From positions 72,265,809 to 72,329,808 of the forward strand of contig CM068827.1 in assembly GCA_028554795.2 (NCBI GenBank): a stretch of 64,000 nucleotides of DNA, given 5' to 3'. Below are positions 27,601 to 41,300 of the stretch, piece after piece. Under the pieces are notes generated by a model that was not told where the DNA came from, did not search any database, and worked only from the letters and a program-made list of their open reading frames with translations. Position 1 is the first letter of the stretch; every line of letters begins with the position of its first letter. The position numbers and the translations under genes were made by a program. The stretch is from Sinohyriopsis cumingii (lineage: Eukaryota; Mollusca; Bivalvia; Unionida; Unionidae).

Positions 27601-30600
27601 TTATATTGCGATCTTGATATAGTGTAGTATTGACGGTCAGAGTGGATGGAGTTATTGTCATGGTATTTTTCACTAATTCATGTCCAGATTCACTAATTTT
27701 TATCCCTATTTTCACTAATTGCGAGCCTGAAAGGTTGGCAGCTATGGCTAGGTGTGTTTTATGTGGTCTTTGTTTCAGTCATTAGGCTTCGATTGAAACA
27801 AGAGTCCACTAATGCACATGCATTATCTCTAGCACTAAATTTGATTCATTGGGTATATATAATGTCAGAGGCGTAACATTTAGTCTGACATAGTTTTCTT
27901 TTTCAATGTCCATTGTGATGATATCTATTTTTGTAAGTTGTACTGCTAGGTGGTGAATAAAAAGATCAAGCAGTCTTTATTGTTCATTGTTACATGCTGC
28001 TTTGTTGCTATACTGTATATAGTTGAAGTAGCATGTTAATGAAGATAAATTATATCATTAACCATTTAAGATGGTGTATTAATAAAGTAAGGTCATAAAA
28101 TATAAATCTTGTAATTTTTTTCTTTGGTAATAAATATGTCAGTATTATATATAAAGTAGAGTAATTTAAGTTAGATGTTATTATGTATAAGTAATGAAAA
28201 AATTGCATTGCTTAAGTAAGAATTGTAAGGCAATGGCTTGAAAGAATTAAAGTTTCATCACTCACATCACCATAGATGGTAATTGGCAAGCAGTGTTCCA
28301 GTTAATAAGGTACATAATCTGACGCTGCAGAAAAATGACCTTTTTGGCCAATCATCTTCGTCTGCCAAGGTTTTGATGTGCTAACCCTATCTACACTTTG
28401 GTGGATCGATCAGATATTTCATTGCTTTGTCATTGTGACACCTTTTGGATTTCATAGTTGCCTTCTTTAGTATGTCATGCCAACTAAGCAATAGTATTTA
28501 ACAGTGGTGCTTTGTACAATGGCCAAAATATTTGAGCCAATTGACTTCAAAATGATTCTTTGTAAGTTTAACATCAAAAGCAGGACTACATACCAGAGAG
28601 AAGCCATTACAGGTGTATTTGAGGGAAAGAATTTATTTGTACAAACACTGACCAGCAGTGAAAAATTGATTATTTATGAGTCCATTCCATTTGTTTCTCC
28701 CTTTCTCTCAATCAAGTAGGAACAGTGTTCATATTTGAACAAGTTGTTTTGATTGGATGAGGTGGCTTGTTGAATTTTATTTTGATTAGAGTTGGGCATA
28801 GAAAAACAAATTCTGGAGATACAGAAATATAAATTATTTTAACAGATTTATAAAAAGAAGTTATGGATGGGCCCCAGGTGAGTGAGTGATTTAAGGTGCT
28901 TGCTTTACAGATCAATGACATCTCACATTTGTCTGCCTGGGTTTGAGTCATGGGCTCATCCAGTATGTGTATGCAAGAAAGCTTGCCATTAGCTTCCTTT
29001 GTGTTAGTAGTTATTCCCAGGATTTTTCTGGGTTCTTCCTTCACCAGATATATTGGCTGATTGTATAGCCTATTATGTGTTGAAAAATGGCATTAAAAAC
29101 CAAAACAACAACAGTTCTTGAACCATCATGGTGAATTTTCAAACTTCATGGACAGTACTATTTATTTTTCAGAGCTTTCAACTTGTATGCAAATGTTCGA
29201 CCATGCAAGTCCATAGAGGGTTATCAAACACCATATGCAAATGTTGATCTAGTTACCATAAGAGAAAATACAGAGGGTGAATACAGTGGTATTGAACATT
29301 TGGTGAGTCTCAGCTTATGAAGAGTCAGAATTTCATGCATAGTGTGCAACTTTTCTTAAAAGCAAAGTTTGTGTGTGTTTGCATGTGTGTATGATTTGGA
29401 CTTCTAATGTAGCTTTAACAATTTTTCAGTCATATTGCTATGATGTCTGCAGTGTGGCAGTTCATAGTAATATCTAGCACTGGGGCATCGTGCCGCAGAC
29501 ATGTAGCATCATGTCTCGCCCAGTCACATGCTGTCACCAAGCCAACCAGTCCTAACACTAACCTCTTAATGCTGAGTGCCTAGTGAGGCAGCTGTTCATA
29601 CCATTTTTTGAAATCTTTGGTAAGACTCTGCTGGGGTTTGAACCTGCGATTTCCCACATCTGAGGTGAAACAAGTTGATAAATTTGGTGACGGGAGCTCT
29701 GATGAAACAGACAGGTTTGAAGAGTATTACTAATCTGCAAACCCTACAGAAGAGTAGGAGTAAACTTAAACAAAATGTCTTGTTGAAGCCTCTTTTAGCC
29801 ATTCATAGGCTTCCTGATCTACTTTTTATTGTTTTATCCTAAAAGCAGGAGTATCATGACAGATGGAACAGCTGTCATGAGAAAAACAGTTAACTGCTTA
29901 CTGATGTTGCCTATTTTATCGAAGTATGCTGATTTTAATATAAATTGACATTGTTGGGTTGTGAATTGATACAAAACATTTCTGAGATGTTTTATTGCAG
30001 ATGGTCATTATATCTTGTACGTATCTTAAATATCGTTTCTGCAGATTGCACAAGTGCTGTCTATCATCTTTGGATAAATTGCCACATATAGTCTTATTGT
30101 TCCACATCAAGGCATGGATTATGTTATGTATATTTGATTTTATTGAATTGTCTGTTTGTTAGTTTAAATTTTGTTATATTCCTGTACATGCTATCATAAT
30201 GTAACTTTATTAACTGGATTTGACATTTTCCAGAAATTCAGTTTGACCTGACACTTTTTTTGTAAACACCTATTAATGGTAACTTAGCATCTATATCTGA
30301 CCTAGTTCCTGACCTCGATTCAAAATCAGTAAAAGTTGAAGTAAACAGCTTTTATTTAAATTATTTAAATTCTTTCTCAGAGTAAAATCATTGGTTTTAG
30401 TCAAGGCCATACTGGGAGTACATGATGTTAGGCATGTACAAAGCTTCTATGTTCTAGAAACGTGATCTTGTGACCCTCATACGGGAATCTATTTTACATC
30501 TTAAATTAGTGTATAACTGTTTTCTGTAGAGAATTTAGTCAGTTGGACTTTAACATTGACACCTAAAGGTGTTTTGTTGTGACCAGTTTGAGTTGAATTT

Positions 30601-33600
30601 TTAATTTTTATTTAGATTATTTGGATTCCAAGAGATTATTTTTCCCAGGAAATGCTTGTGCGCTAAATTAATTCTTATACAAGGACAGTTACCAAATTTA
30701 CACAGAATTCAAACACTGGAATATTATTTTCTGTGATTCAACAAAGAACTGTTGACACATCAGTACGACACTGGCCACAGCATATGTCATCACCTTCAAT
30801 TTTGGATTTCATCAGGATTCAAACTCAGTTTCATTAGGACATTTCATTCACTAGGACTTCTATTTTTTTATTCTTGGATAATTTATTCTTGGATTATTTT
30901 TGGATTTGATTCATAGACTTGTAAGTTCTTTTTCTCATTTTTATCTTTTTTTTCTGGAGAAATAAATTATTTGTTAAATTTATTAAGCTTGTTGTCTTCA
31001 CTCTTGTTGCATTTTGTAAGAGCCTAAATGTAACAATTATATATAATTTTGGAAATTATTTCAGCCATTTTTTATTTAAATGTACCCTAATCCCATGTAA
31101 GACAGCACACCTGATTAGCCAAATTGCCAGACTGACATGGTTAAATACTTACAAATTATTGTCATCTGTCAGTGCAGCTTTGTCTACAGCAATTTCATTT
31201 GGTTAAGAGTGTTCTAGTTGCAGTCTGGTGCAAAATTAAATGTTTTTTGCACATAGCACTAAATAATATTACTTAGATGCATATTTTGGAGTCTGTATGA
31301 TGTCAGCCTGTGTTTCACTTTACAATTTTAAAATGTATTGATTAGCATAAGTCATGGAGGGATTAAATTCATGTGATTGGTATTGGGAAAATATTTATTA
31401 GGCAGTTAAGATTTACTTGAATCAAATAGGTGATACAACTAAGCTGTCCAGTCATTGCATGTAGCATGAAGTTTAGGTTACATTCACCTCTTGTTGATGG
31501 TAGTAAGTAGTCTTAATGCTTTCAGCACTACAAACTGCTGAAGTGGTCCAGATACTACAACGAATGCTCAGTGCTTCAGGCTGGTATTCTGGTCTCCTTT
31601 CATGTCATGTTCTTATGATTTATTCCCAGATTAGTCAGTTTGGGGGATACTCCATTTGTAAATAATTATGTTGTTGTATGATGCATTTGAATACATTAAG
31701 ACTTTAAGGTTGATTATTAAGAAGTAAGGGTGTTTTCTGATCTCTATGTGTAAATTTTTATGGCCACCTGAAGTAGATTCGCAATGTTGGATTCTCATGA
31801 TTATGATTCATAATAGTCTGAGGTCAAAATAATTGAAAACATTTGCAGTTTTGTTCTTGTAAAAATAAATTGAAAAGAGTTGCAATGTTTATATAAAGAA
31901 TGGAGGAATATTGTTGGCAATGTCAATAATGATAAGTAGCTTGTAGTTTTAGATAACATGAAACATGAATTTTGTCCAACAGTAACCTAGGATCTGGAAC
32001 ACCTCTGGAATATTTTCAGTTATTTCATAGAGATAATATATTTTATGAACTATAATGAATTATGAATATGAATGCACATCTGAAGTGAGAGACTGACCCA
32101 AGCCAACACAGACTTGTTTGGACTGATGTCACATTTTTGAAATAAAACATTTTATGGCCATTTGGTATTCATTATTGGAGGTTATGAGATGTGACAAACT
32201 TTGTTTCTTAAAGTAAGAAGTTTTGGCTTGTTGGATCCAGATTGGGTGATATTTTGTCACTACATGTACTACAAAAATTCTGGCAATGATTTTCACACCT
32301 TTATAGGTGTACAGTAGTCCCCCTCTTATAAGGCCACCCCTAATGCAGCAGGGAAGTGGCCTTATAATGCGGGTGGCCTTTCTAGAGGGGGATGACAAAT
32401 GCAAATAGTAAATACATATGAAAAAAGTCACAAGTACGTTTAATTTAAAATATTTAATATTTTAATTAAAAAATCACATGCATGATGTGAAATAAATGTA
32501 AAACAAACTTTGTCATCATTTGCAAAAGAATGCTATGAATAACCATTGATACAGTTTTAAAACTGTCTTTATAAGTATGTTACAGTTCACATCACGTCAC
32601 TTTGTTGGTAACAGTCTAAAAAACAAACCAGTCTCATCACATTAAAAATATCCTTGCTGTCATATCCCCTGCATATATCGTTTAGTCTTTTGTTCCAATC
32701 TTCGACAACTTCATTATTAACATCAGCTGATTCGCCGCCAATGACAGAACACTTGATATTGTGTCGTACTTGAAATATGTGCAACCATCCGTTACTTGCG
32801 GTTAAGTCGTCATATCCCAGTTCAACTGACAAAATTTTTGCTTCTTTTTGTCTTTCAAATCAGGATACAAACATCTCCTGGCTCCAACAATCTTCCTTTC
32901 TCCATCCATTTCACCTTTCCACTTCTGCAGAATTGTTTCATTATCTTTCACGATATTGTTTATCTGAGTCTTCCCGACGTTAGTTTTCTGCAAGAATCCT
33001 CGACGACACTCCCCTCCCCCCCCCCCCCGCCGTCAGTTGAATTACTTTCACGTTCTCCTCTAAACTGAGAATTTTTATTTTCCTCGATGACATATTGATC
33101 TTTTTGCAGTAAGTTATTCATGTTGCCAACTACAATACTGATAAAACAATTTTGTATGCATCTAAACAAATTGCCGTGTTTTTAAAGGAAGTGATCTTGT
33201 CACGTGATTCGTTAGTCGCAGTCTGGTACCCTATTGTTTTTATACATTTCTTGAAACTAGGTGAGAGAAGCCAAAACGGCTTCGATAGGTACCATTAACA
33301 TCACGCAGATTTGACCTTGCGGCCGCTAGGATTCATAATTTTGACAATTATTGTCAGTAGTAATAGCCACTGATTACCAAAGTGAACAAGCTCAACATCT
33401 TACTAAGGGAAGCCACAGAGGCTATTAAACCATTTTCCTGCTGACTTGGGTATTGTACATCGATACAGCCACTTCACAGCTACTACTGTTCGATAATTGT
33501 ATTCTTAACAATTATCAGAGTGACCAAACCGGACATCTTATGATAACACAGCAGTAAGGCTAATTGGATTACATGTACGTACCCTTTTGTATGGCTTAAA

Positions 33601-35264
33601 ATTTGAGTCTTTCTCGGTTTTTATGGAATAAATTTGGCTTCTCGTGAGGCGTAAATGATATAATATTAACCTTAGTGGTAAATGTACTTTACTCAACACT
33701 TCTTTCAGTAACGAAAACCTGACATCGGGAAACAGAAATCGGATTACTTAACACACGTTATGAATACAATACTGGTTCTGGATACATATTCAAATAAAAT
33801 GCGGCCGCTTGTGAGGGGTAAATTTTATGATTTTGCACTAATATGCTGGTCGCGTTAGGCAGGTGGCCTTTCGCGAGGGGTACTTTTGAACACAAACTCG
33901 TCGGTGCCAATGGATTCTGGCTGTAAGGAGTGGGTGGCCGCTGGTCAGGGGGGCCGTTCAAGAGGGGGACTACTGTACGGGTAAATGATGTGCTTGCCAA
34001 AGAACTGCCTTGGATTTGTGTGAAATTAAGTCTATAAACACAGTCACAATGCCTGTTTTAATTGATATTTATTTCCATAAAAATGAACGTCAGAATATGC
34101 ATGTTTCATTATTTTAACAACTGTTGAAATGTCATTTACATACCTGCGGCTGTCACTTAAATGCTTGATAACATTACATTTATTGAAGTCTCTATCTGTA
34201 AGAACATCATAGTGGATCATACAAAAACCACATATTGCTTTTAGATAGAATACAATGAAATTTACATTTAGCTTGCTTTTGATTTACCTGATAAACTTTT
34301 TCCAGAGACCTGAATTTGTCTACTAAACAATGTCGCCAAATATATATTTACAAGTTATTGAAAATATATTGCCAGTATTTATTAAACATCTTGAAAGTTA
34401 CATAGTTCTTAATGGTGGTTTTTCCATTTAGTTGCTTAGTTTTTGTATAAGTTAAAACAGTATTGCACAGCTACTCAGTTACAAGAATAATCCAGCTTTA
34501 GAGTACCTTGCCATCTTTTCCAGCCCACTGCCTCTTGACTTTGTAAACAAACCCATCAGTGAAATAAACATAGCAGTCTTCAGGTGTTTTGGAAAGCTAA
34601 TACATGTGTAACTTCTTATGTTTTAAGATGCATATACATACAACACACACCAGAGGAGATCGTGTTAATACTCTAGGTCTTAAGCTATGTAACAGAAAGA
34701 AAGGGAGATGCAACAAATTTATTAAATGCAATAAATAATCTATTTTCCTAGAATACAAGTGAAAATTCATAAGACACAGAAATAGGAATTAAATTCAAAA
34801 TGATCCTAAATGACATATCATAAATTGTTTAAGTATAGAATGCTCAGAATGATTTCCAGTTGTCTTGAATGAATTGGTGTATCACAATGATTATCTGGAA
34901 TGCCTTCGAGTTCTCAATAATCCCAAAGTAGTGTCCAAAAAGTATATCAGCACTTTGTTATTCTGATGAATATTTTAAATAATTCCTCTCAGATTATATC
35001 TTAACACAACTATAAGTGATTCCACAGACTGATCATAAAACAGGAATGAATAATTCTTCACCAAACCTCATTATATTCAAACTTCACTTAACCTGTGACA
35101 CAAAATTACACATGATAGTAAATAAGTTTGCTTCCATATCTTTCTTAGTTTGAAACAATGTTAGGCTCTGAACTCTTAATTTAAATAAACATCATCTTTA
35201 CTTCTTAGAATCATGACAAAAATCGGGCAGGCACAACCATTCATCATGGACAAAAATTAAGCAC

Positions 35265-35357
<93 letters not shown>

Positions 35358-38300
35358 TACAACTCTGTGGTCTTAAACTATGGAACAGAAAGGAGCTAAA
35401 CCAAGGAGGAAGATTCAGCAAATTTATTTATTTTCCTAGAATACAAAGTGAAAATCTAAAAGGAACTTACTGTATTGTGAATTAATTCCATGAAGTCATA
35501 TCACAAGTCTAACTATATAAAGTGTTCTGAATGAATTTCAGTGGTTATCTGAATAAAATTCCTATCTTGAATGTAATGATGTGACAATAGTCCATTGATG
35601 TGTCAGCAGTCCTGATGTATGATGCTGATATAATCCAAAATGTCTTTAAGTGAATTCACAGGAATCCAAAATTAGTGATTTGGTCTGAAAAGAACTTCAT
35701 AATTTCAGTGAATAATTTAAACAAATAAATCCTCTGAAACTGAACACAACTAAAACACTAATTCCACTACAGATGTTTAGAAAGGATTAAATTAGTCTGT
35801 TGGTCACTGCCTTTATATCAACCCTAGGACACAATAAAAGTACCAGGATGAGAGTCTAAAGCCCATTTCCAGAACATTTTAAAATATAAACAAGGTCAGG
35901 TCTTTTACTTAAATTTTAGTAAAGAATATGACAACGATAAGGTTTACCAGGAATTTCCCAGGGGAACACCAATGCCTTGAACTCAATGCAAGTAAATATG
36001 TTTACCAACAATTTCATTAGTCAGTTAGGCCCAATCTTCTATCCTCAGTTATGGACAAAGTCAATCACACAGTACATATTAAATGTACATATCAGTAACA
36101 TTAGAAAGAGAGAAAAATATCTTGAAGTAATGATACTTTAGGCTGTTTCAAAGTAATAAAATTTGAGTTACAGTTCCAATCGTCTTTGATTTTGGGGATT
36201 AGATTAAATAAAATTTTCATCATACATTGCTTTGCATTCAAGTATCTCTTCAAATTTAAGTAATGAAGTTAAAGTAGGTAATTAGTTATTAGTGTATAAA
36301 ATTATTGTTTTACATGTGCATCTTGTTATGTATAATATGGATTTTCTCCATGACAGATTGTAGATGGTGTTGTGCAGAGCATTAAGCTGATCACAGAGCC
36401 AGCATCATTGAGAGTGGCAGAGTATGCCTTTCAGTATGCCAGGGATAATAAAAGAAGCACTGTTACTGCAGTCCACAAGGCCAATATAATGTTAGTAATA
36501 CTGATAATTTAGATATTTTATTTTAATTTTAAAAATTGATAGGTTTGGGTTTACTGTGGCATTTATAAATTCTGTGTGCATCTCAAAATAACATTTATAT
36601 TTCTTTTGTTGTGCCTGATTTATTTATCTGAGTGTTATTGTGGAAAATTTTAATTTTTACAAAATCAACAAAATGTGTTAGTAAAACATTGACACTGGAC
36701 ATGAGAAATGTGAAATAAAATATATTTCTGTTTAAATTTTTTTGATCATCTGGTTTTAAAAACAAGAATTTTTTTGTGCTGTACCAAAACACAGCATTAT
36801 CTTATAGCTGCTCCCTTATATAACGGGTGATAGCATTTAATTTTAAGTTGCAACATAGCTTTATTGTAATTTCAGCATTATTTTCTTTAAAACCAGGAAA
36901 TGAAATTTTCGGGATGACTTTGCTTGATATATTTATTAGCCTGCTGTGTTATACATTTGGACATAGATGTCATTATGTCCATCTGCCTGTCAGTCAGTGT
37001 TCATCTGTAAACATTTTTTGATCCCAGAACACAAATATTGAACATTTCTAAGTATCACTATGAAACTTAATGTACATATTGGACTAGTAGTCCAGATGTG
37101 CATTTTGCCATTTACATTTCATCTGTTTACATATTTCTGTACACTGTTCATAAGGTATCATGTTATGATCCTGTTCATCTATCTGTCTCTTACCAATTTT
37201 GTTCCTTACCATTACTAAACTTGTGCATCATCTACAGTTACCAAACTTTGGTGATGGCTTGCACTTAGGATACGACAAGCCTATTAATTGGGGTGGGTGG
37301 GTGGAAGTCAAAAGTTCAAGTTGAATGAAAGAAGTTAAATGATTTCTGCACAATAGCTTTAGTTATCTGCCATCTTCAGACACCAAATATTGTGGATGGC
37401 TTGCAGATAGGGCAAAGAACAACTCTTGCATTATGAATGGCTTACATTGATGTAAGCAAGAAAACTAGATTTTAAAGCAAAAGGCCAAGGTCATAGATAG
37501 AAAGAAGAAAAAAATAGTTTCTGAATTTTAACTTTGTCATGTACCAAATCTTGTGGATGGCTTGCACATGGGGTTAAGAAAACCCTATCAGTATTGGGCT
37601 CAAAACATCAAAGGTTATGGTCATAGTAACTGAAAGAAGAAAAGTGGTTTCCAGACAATGACATTGGTTCTATTTCATTTACCTAGACCAAATTCTGTGG
37701 ATGGCTTGGGGCTAAAAAGAAGCCTATTAACCTTGGAGTCTAAAGAACAAAGGTCAGGGTCATTGTTAATAAAGGAAGAAAAATGACAATTTTGTGAATG
37801 GCTTGCATTTAGGGTAAGGAAGATGTCTATTATTTTGCAGTCAAAAGGTCAAGGTTATTGATCTCAGCACAAAAATTTAAGTTATCTACATAGAGGGCTA
37901 ATATACTCTGGGCATATATTTTATTTTCTGTTCACAGTTCTCGTTTATTGTTTTCCATTTTTCTATCTATTCATCAACTCATCCATTAACCACTTTTGTT
38001 TCCAGTGCAGAACTGCAGGACTGCATAAAATTTCTCTGAAACATGGTATATTAATATTAGACTGTTAGTTATTTGCTATTCACAATTCTTTAGTTCTAGC
38101 TTTCCTGGCCATAATGCCACTGGAATTTATGGTTTGTTGCTATGTCATACATTATCCATCATGTGTCCATTAACAACTGATATTTTAAAATATTTGATGA
38201 AAACTTCAGGACCAGTTTTGACCAAATTTGCATAGAGCATTCTGACATGAAGAGCTTTCAAATGTATACAAATGCAAAGATGCTGTCAGGGCACATGAGT

Positions 38301-41300
38301 GAAAATAATGTGTATGAATTCATGCATATGAAGAGCAGTGATGTGCAAGAACTATAGCAAATTAGTTTCGAGTCACACATAAAAATGAGATCACTCTGGT
38401 GGCCTAGTGGTTAGAGCGTCTGCCTCGGATGCAAGAGGTCGTGGGTTCGATCCCTGGCCGAGTCATACCAAAGACTTACAAAAATGGTACTAACAGCTGC
38501 TTTGCATGGCTCTCAGCATTAAGAGGTTAGTGTTAGGACTGGTCGGCCTGGTGTCAGGATAATGTGACTGTGTGGAATATCATGCTACATGACTGCGGCA
38601 TGATGCCCCAGTGCTAGACATCACTATAAACTGCAGACATTGTAGCGATATGACTAAAAAATTGTTAAAGCTACGTTAAAAATCCAAACCACACACACAC
38701 ATATAAAAATGTTCTTTGCACAGTGTACAATTTTTATTTAACTAAAGTGCTTGTTGTGACATATGTCTTACTTTTCATATGTTTACACTTCTGGGTACTT
38801 TGGCTTGACATAAGTGGCTGTTAAAGTATATCTGATTGGCACATTGGGCCCTGGGACAAGCATTCTGTCATAGTTTTAACTTACAATATGGGCTACCTAG
38901 AAAACCCCAAATGGCGGACTCCAACATGAGATGATCTTCAGATGATTTCATTCGTGAATAACTGTCACTGACAGCAATGAAGACAATGATTTTTGAAGTG
39001 TTAAAATATGTCACATTATTGGAGCTGGAAAAGTGTTATTAGAATTATCAGTGAGTGATTTTAAACCTGAAAATGATGTTTAAAAATGCTAGTCTGATGG
39101 ACAAAAACAATTGGTGTGCCAGTCAAACCTCTGTTTGGCAGTGTTTTTGAAATAAAAAAGTAGAAAGAGTAAAATATTAAGTTCAATTAAAATAAATTAA
39201 ATTGAATATGTAAGAATCGTAAAGAGAGATTAAAAGGCAAGGATATTTATTTAATCAAAATAGCTCAGTCTAAGCATGCAGACTATGGCAATGATGGCTG
39301 TAGAACCCCAACACAGCATTATGAAACAGATGAAAAATCTGGCATAGTAGTCATCAAAGCAGCAATTCATGAAAGTGAAACTTTGGCAATGCTTATGTTA
39401 GTAAAAAAAAAATCTTACTTTGGAGCAGAGATATTGAAGAGAGTATATATGAGTTGTGGAAGGTCATGGGTTCTAACCCTGGCCGAGTGATACCAAAAGC
39501 CTGTAAAAATGGTACAATAACTGCCTCGCTTGTCACTCATCATTAAGAGGTTAGTGTTAGGACTGGTCGGCCTGGTGTCAGGATAATGTGACTGGGAGGG
39601 AATTGATGCTACTTGTCAGCAGCATGATGCCCCAGTGCTAGACATCACTATAAACTGCCAAAGTGCTGACATTGAAGCGATATGACTGGAAACTTATTAA
39701 AAATACATTAAAAATCCACTTCACACACACACTGTTCAAGCTGGCTAAGCTGGCTATGCTTATGCCCCTTTAGACAACAGACTGTGAATGGGATTCTCGG
39801 CTCAGAAAAAGTATTAATATACACTGGTGTCGGGCATTTCTGAGCATCTAAGGTTTTCATTTCCAGTATTGAAGCAAAACGCATACCGAATTCGAGCGAT
39901 TGACAAAAATAAAATACACCAATGCTTATCATTTGAAAAGATGCAATTGTCACCAGAATTTTTTGTTCAAAATAATATTAATTTTGGACACGTGGGATAC
40001 CAGCCCTCTGTTTTCCTGACTCGCAATATGTCGGCCTATTCTGCGCATAGCTTTGAAAAGATGTAATGTTTATCCATCGTGTTATAGAAATGAAATATAT
40101 TACTTTGGACTGTTTCTGTCAGCAGTTCAGTCGAGTAATTAGGTCAGGTTTATAGCTAGTTTTACAAAATTCAACGTAAAAATGCCACAAAATGGCAAGA
40201 GATATTAAGCAAACTAAACCAATCTTATAAAAAAGTTAGTAAAGTTCAACATTTTATGAAAAATAAGCTATTACATGGAAGAGAAACAACAATGAAGGAT
40301 GTAATGTGTTTACAACATCTTGTTGATGGGGAAACATTACTAAAGAATTTAGAAACAGACTATACGCCAGGGAGGTTGTTGAGAATTTATGTTCTAGCGG
40401 CAAGTAGACACGCTGGGTAGCAGACGATTTTGTACATGTGGGACAACTTCTTGCAAAATTGGAAACTTGGATTAAAATACAGTTTTGTTTTAAGGTACAC
40501 ATTTCCATCTTTTATATAATGTATTTATTTGTATGATTCTAAAAGATGCATAGTAAATCAGATTTTCTGGGTTACAGGTTTAAGAAGGTCATGAAGTTGG
40601 TCTTCACGTTGCCATTTAGAAATCACATTTTTTGTGCATTTTGAGTCAAAATGTGGGATATTTTTGTACACTTTATGAATATCACTTTTCTTAATGTATG
40701 ATTCTTCTTTCTGGATACAAAATGGATTTTTGACCCAAAATAGATCGTGATCAAATATTTACAGAAATGACGTATCGTTGCGCAGAATTACCCGACGTGC
40801 AGAATAGGCCAACATGGCAGTATAGATAATGAATAGATTAATCTCAGAAACCATCATTAGTCTAATGTTTATACAGCTCAAGGAGGCAGTTTTTGAGTAT
40901 TTCGATTTAAATAGAGCTTTAACAGAAAGGAGCAGGCAGAATGACAGATTTTTGAGTGTTAAGTAAATATTGAGGTAGTAAGTTAATTGCCAATCTTAGG
41001 ATGAGGAAATAAAGGAAAAATATTTGGATGAGCAAATTTAAAAGAAAGCTTGAACATGATAATATAAAAGGAGTATACAAACTTTGGCATCATCTCCGCA
41101 AATGATGCTGATGAGCCAAATATGATTACCACTGCTGATAATAGAAAAGCTGTTGTTGCATAATAGAAAAACATTTAAAATAAAATTGAACAAACTTGAC
41201 AAAATGTATCCTGGCATAAAGACCTTTCTAGTTTGTACAAATGATACTGATCTGTATTTAAATATGACTACTATGATTAATGAAGAAACCTTTACTGACA

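Larger units (their letters stand above)
26230..29172 (+). other. IDH3A: IDH3A intron 3
   Basis: This intron contains the BED-type hAT remnant (26501-27745) and a SINE family B copy (about 28868-29114). Nothing else was recognised. Confidence 0.8.
29303..36356 (+). other. IDH3A: IDH3A intron 4
   Basis: This 7-kb intron carries a SINE family A copy (about 29370-29690), a pogo/Tigger-like element (32312-33976), and a direct duplication around a long AT microsatellite (34640-35900). The stretch 29700-32300 holds nothing I recognise. Confidence 0.75.
38210..39800 (+). repeat. 1-kb dispersed repeat family, copy 3, interrupted by two SINEs
   Basis: Family sequence runs 38210-38387, 38703-39456 and 39733-39800, with SINE family A insertions between. 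Landmarks are AAATGGCGGACTCCAACATG and AGTGAGTGATTTTAAACCTG; the final block, GACAACAGACTGTGAATGG, matches GACAGCAGACTGTGAAGTGG of copy 1. Confidence 0.82.

Noticed and set aside
32129..32431. 100-codon open frame on the - strand
   Set aside because: It crosses the left terminus of the pogo-like element, so it is part flank and part terminal repeat.
38388..38465. Possible tRNA gene with good A and B boxes
   Set aside because: The tRNA-like head is fused to the conserved SINE body and bounded by a SINE target duplication. It is a SINE promoter, not a tRNA gene.
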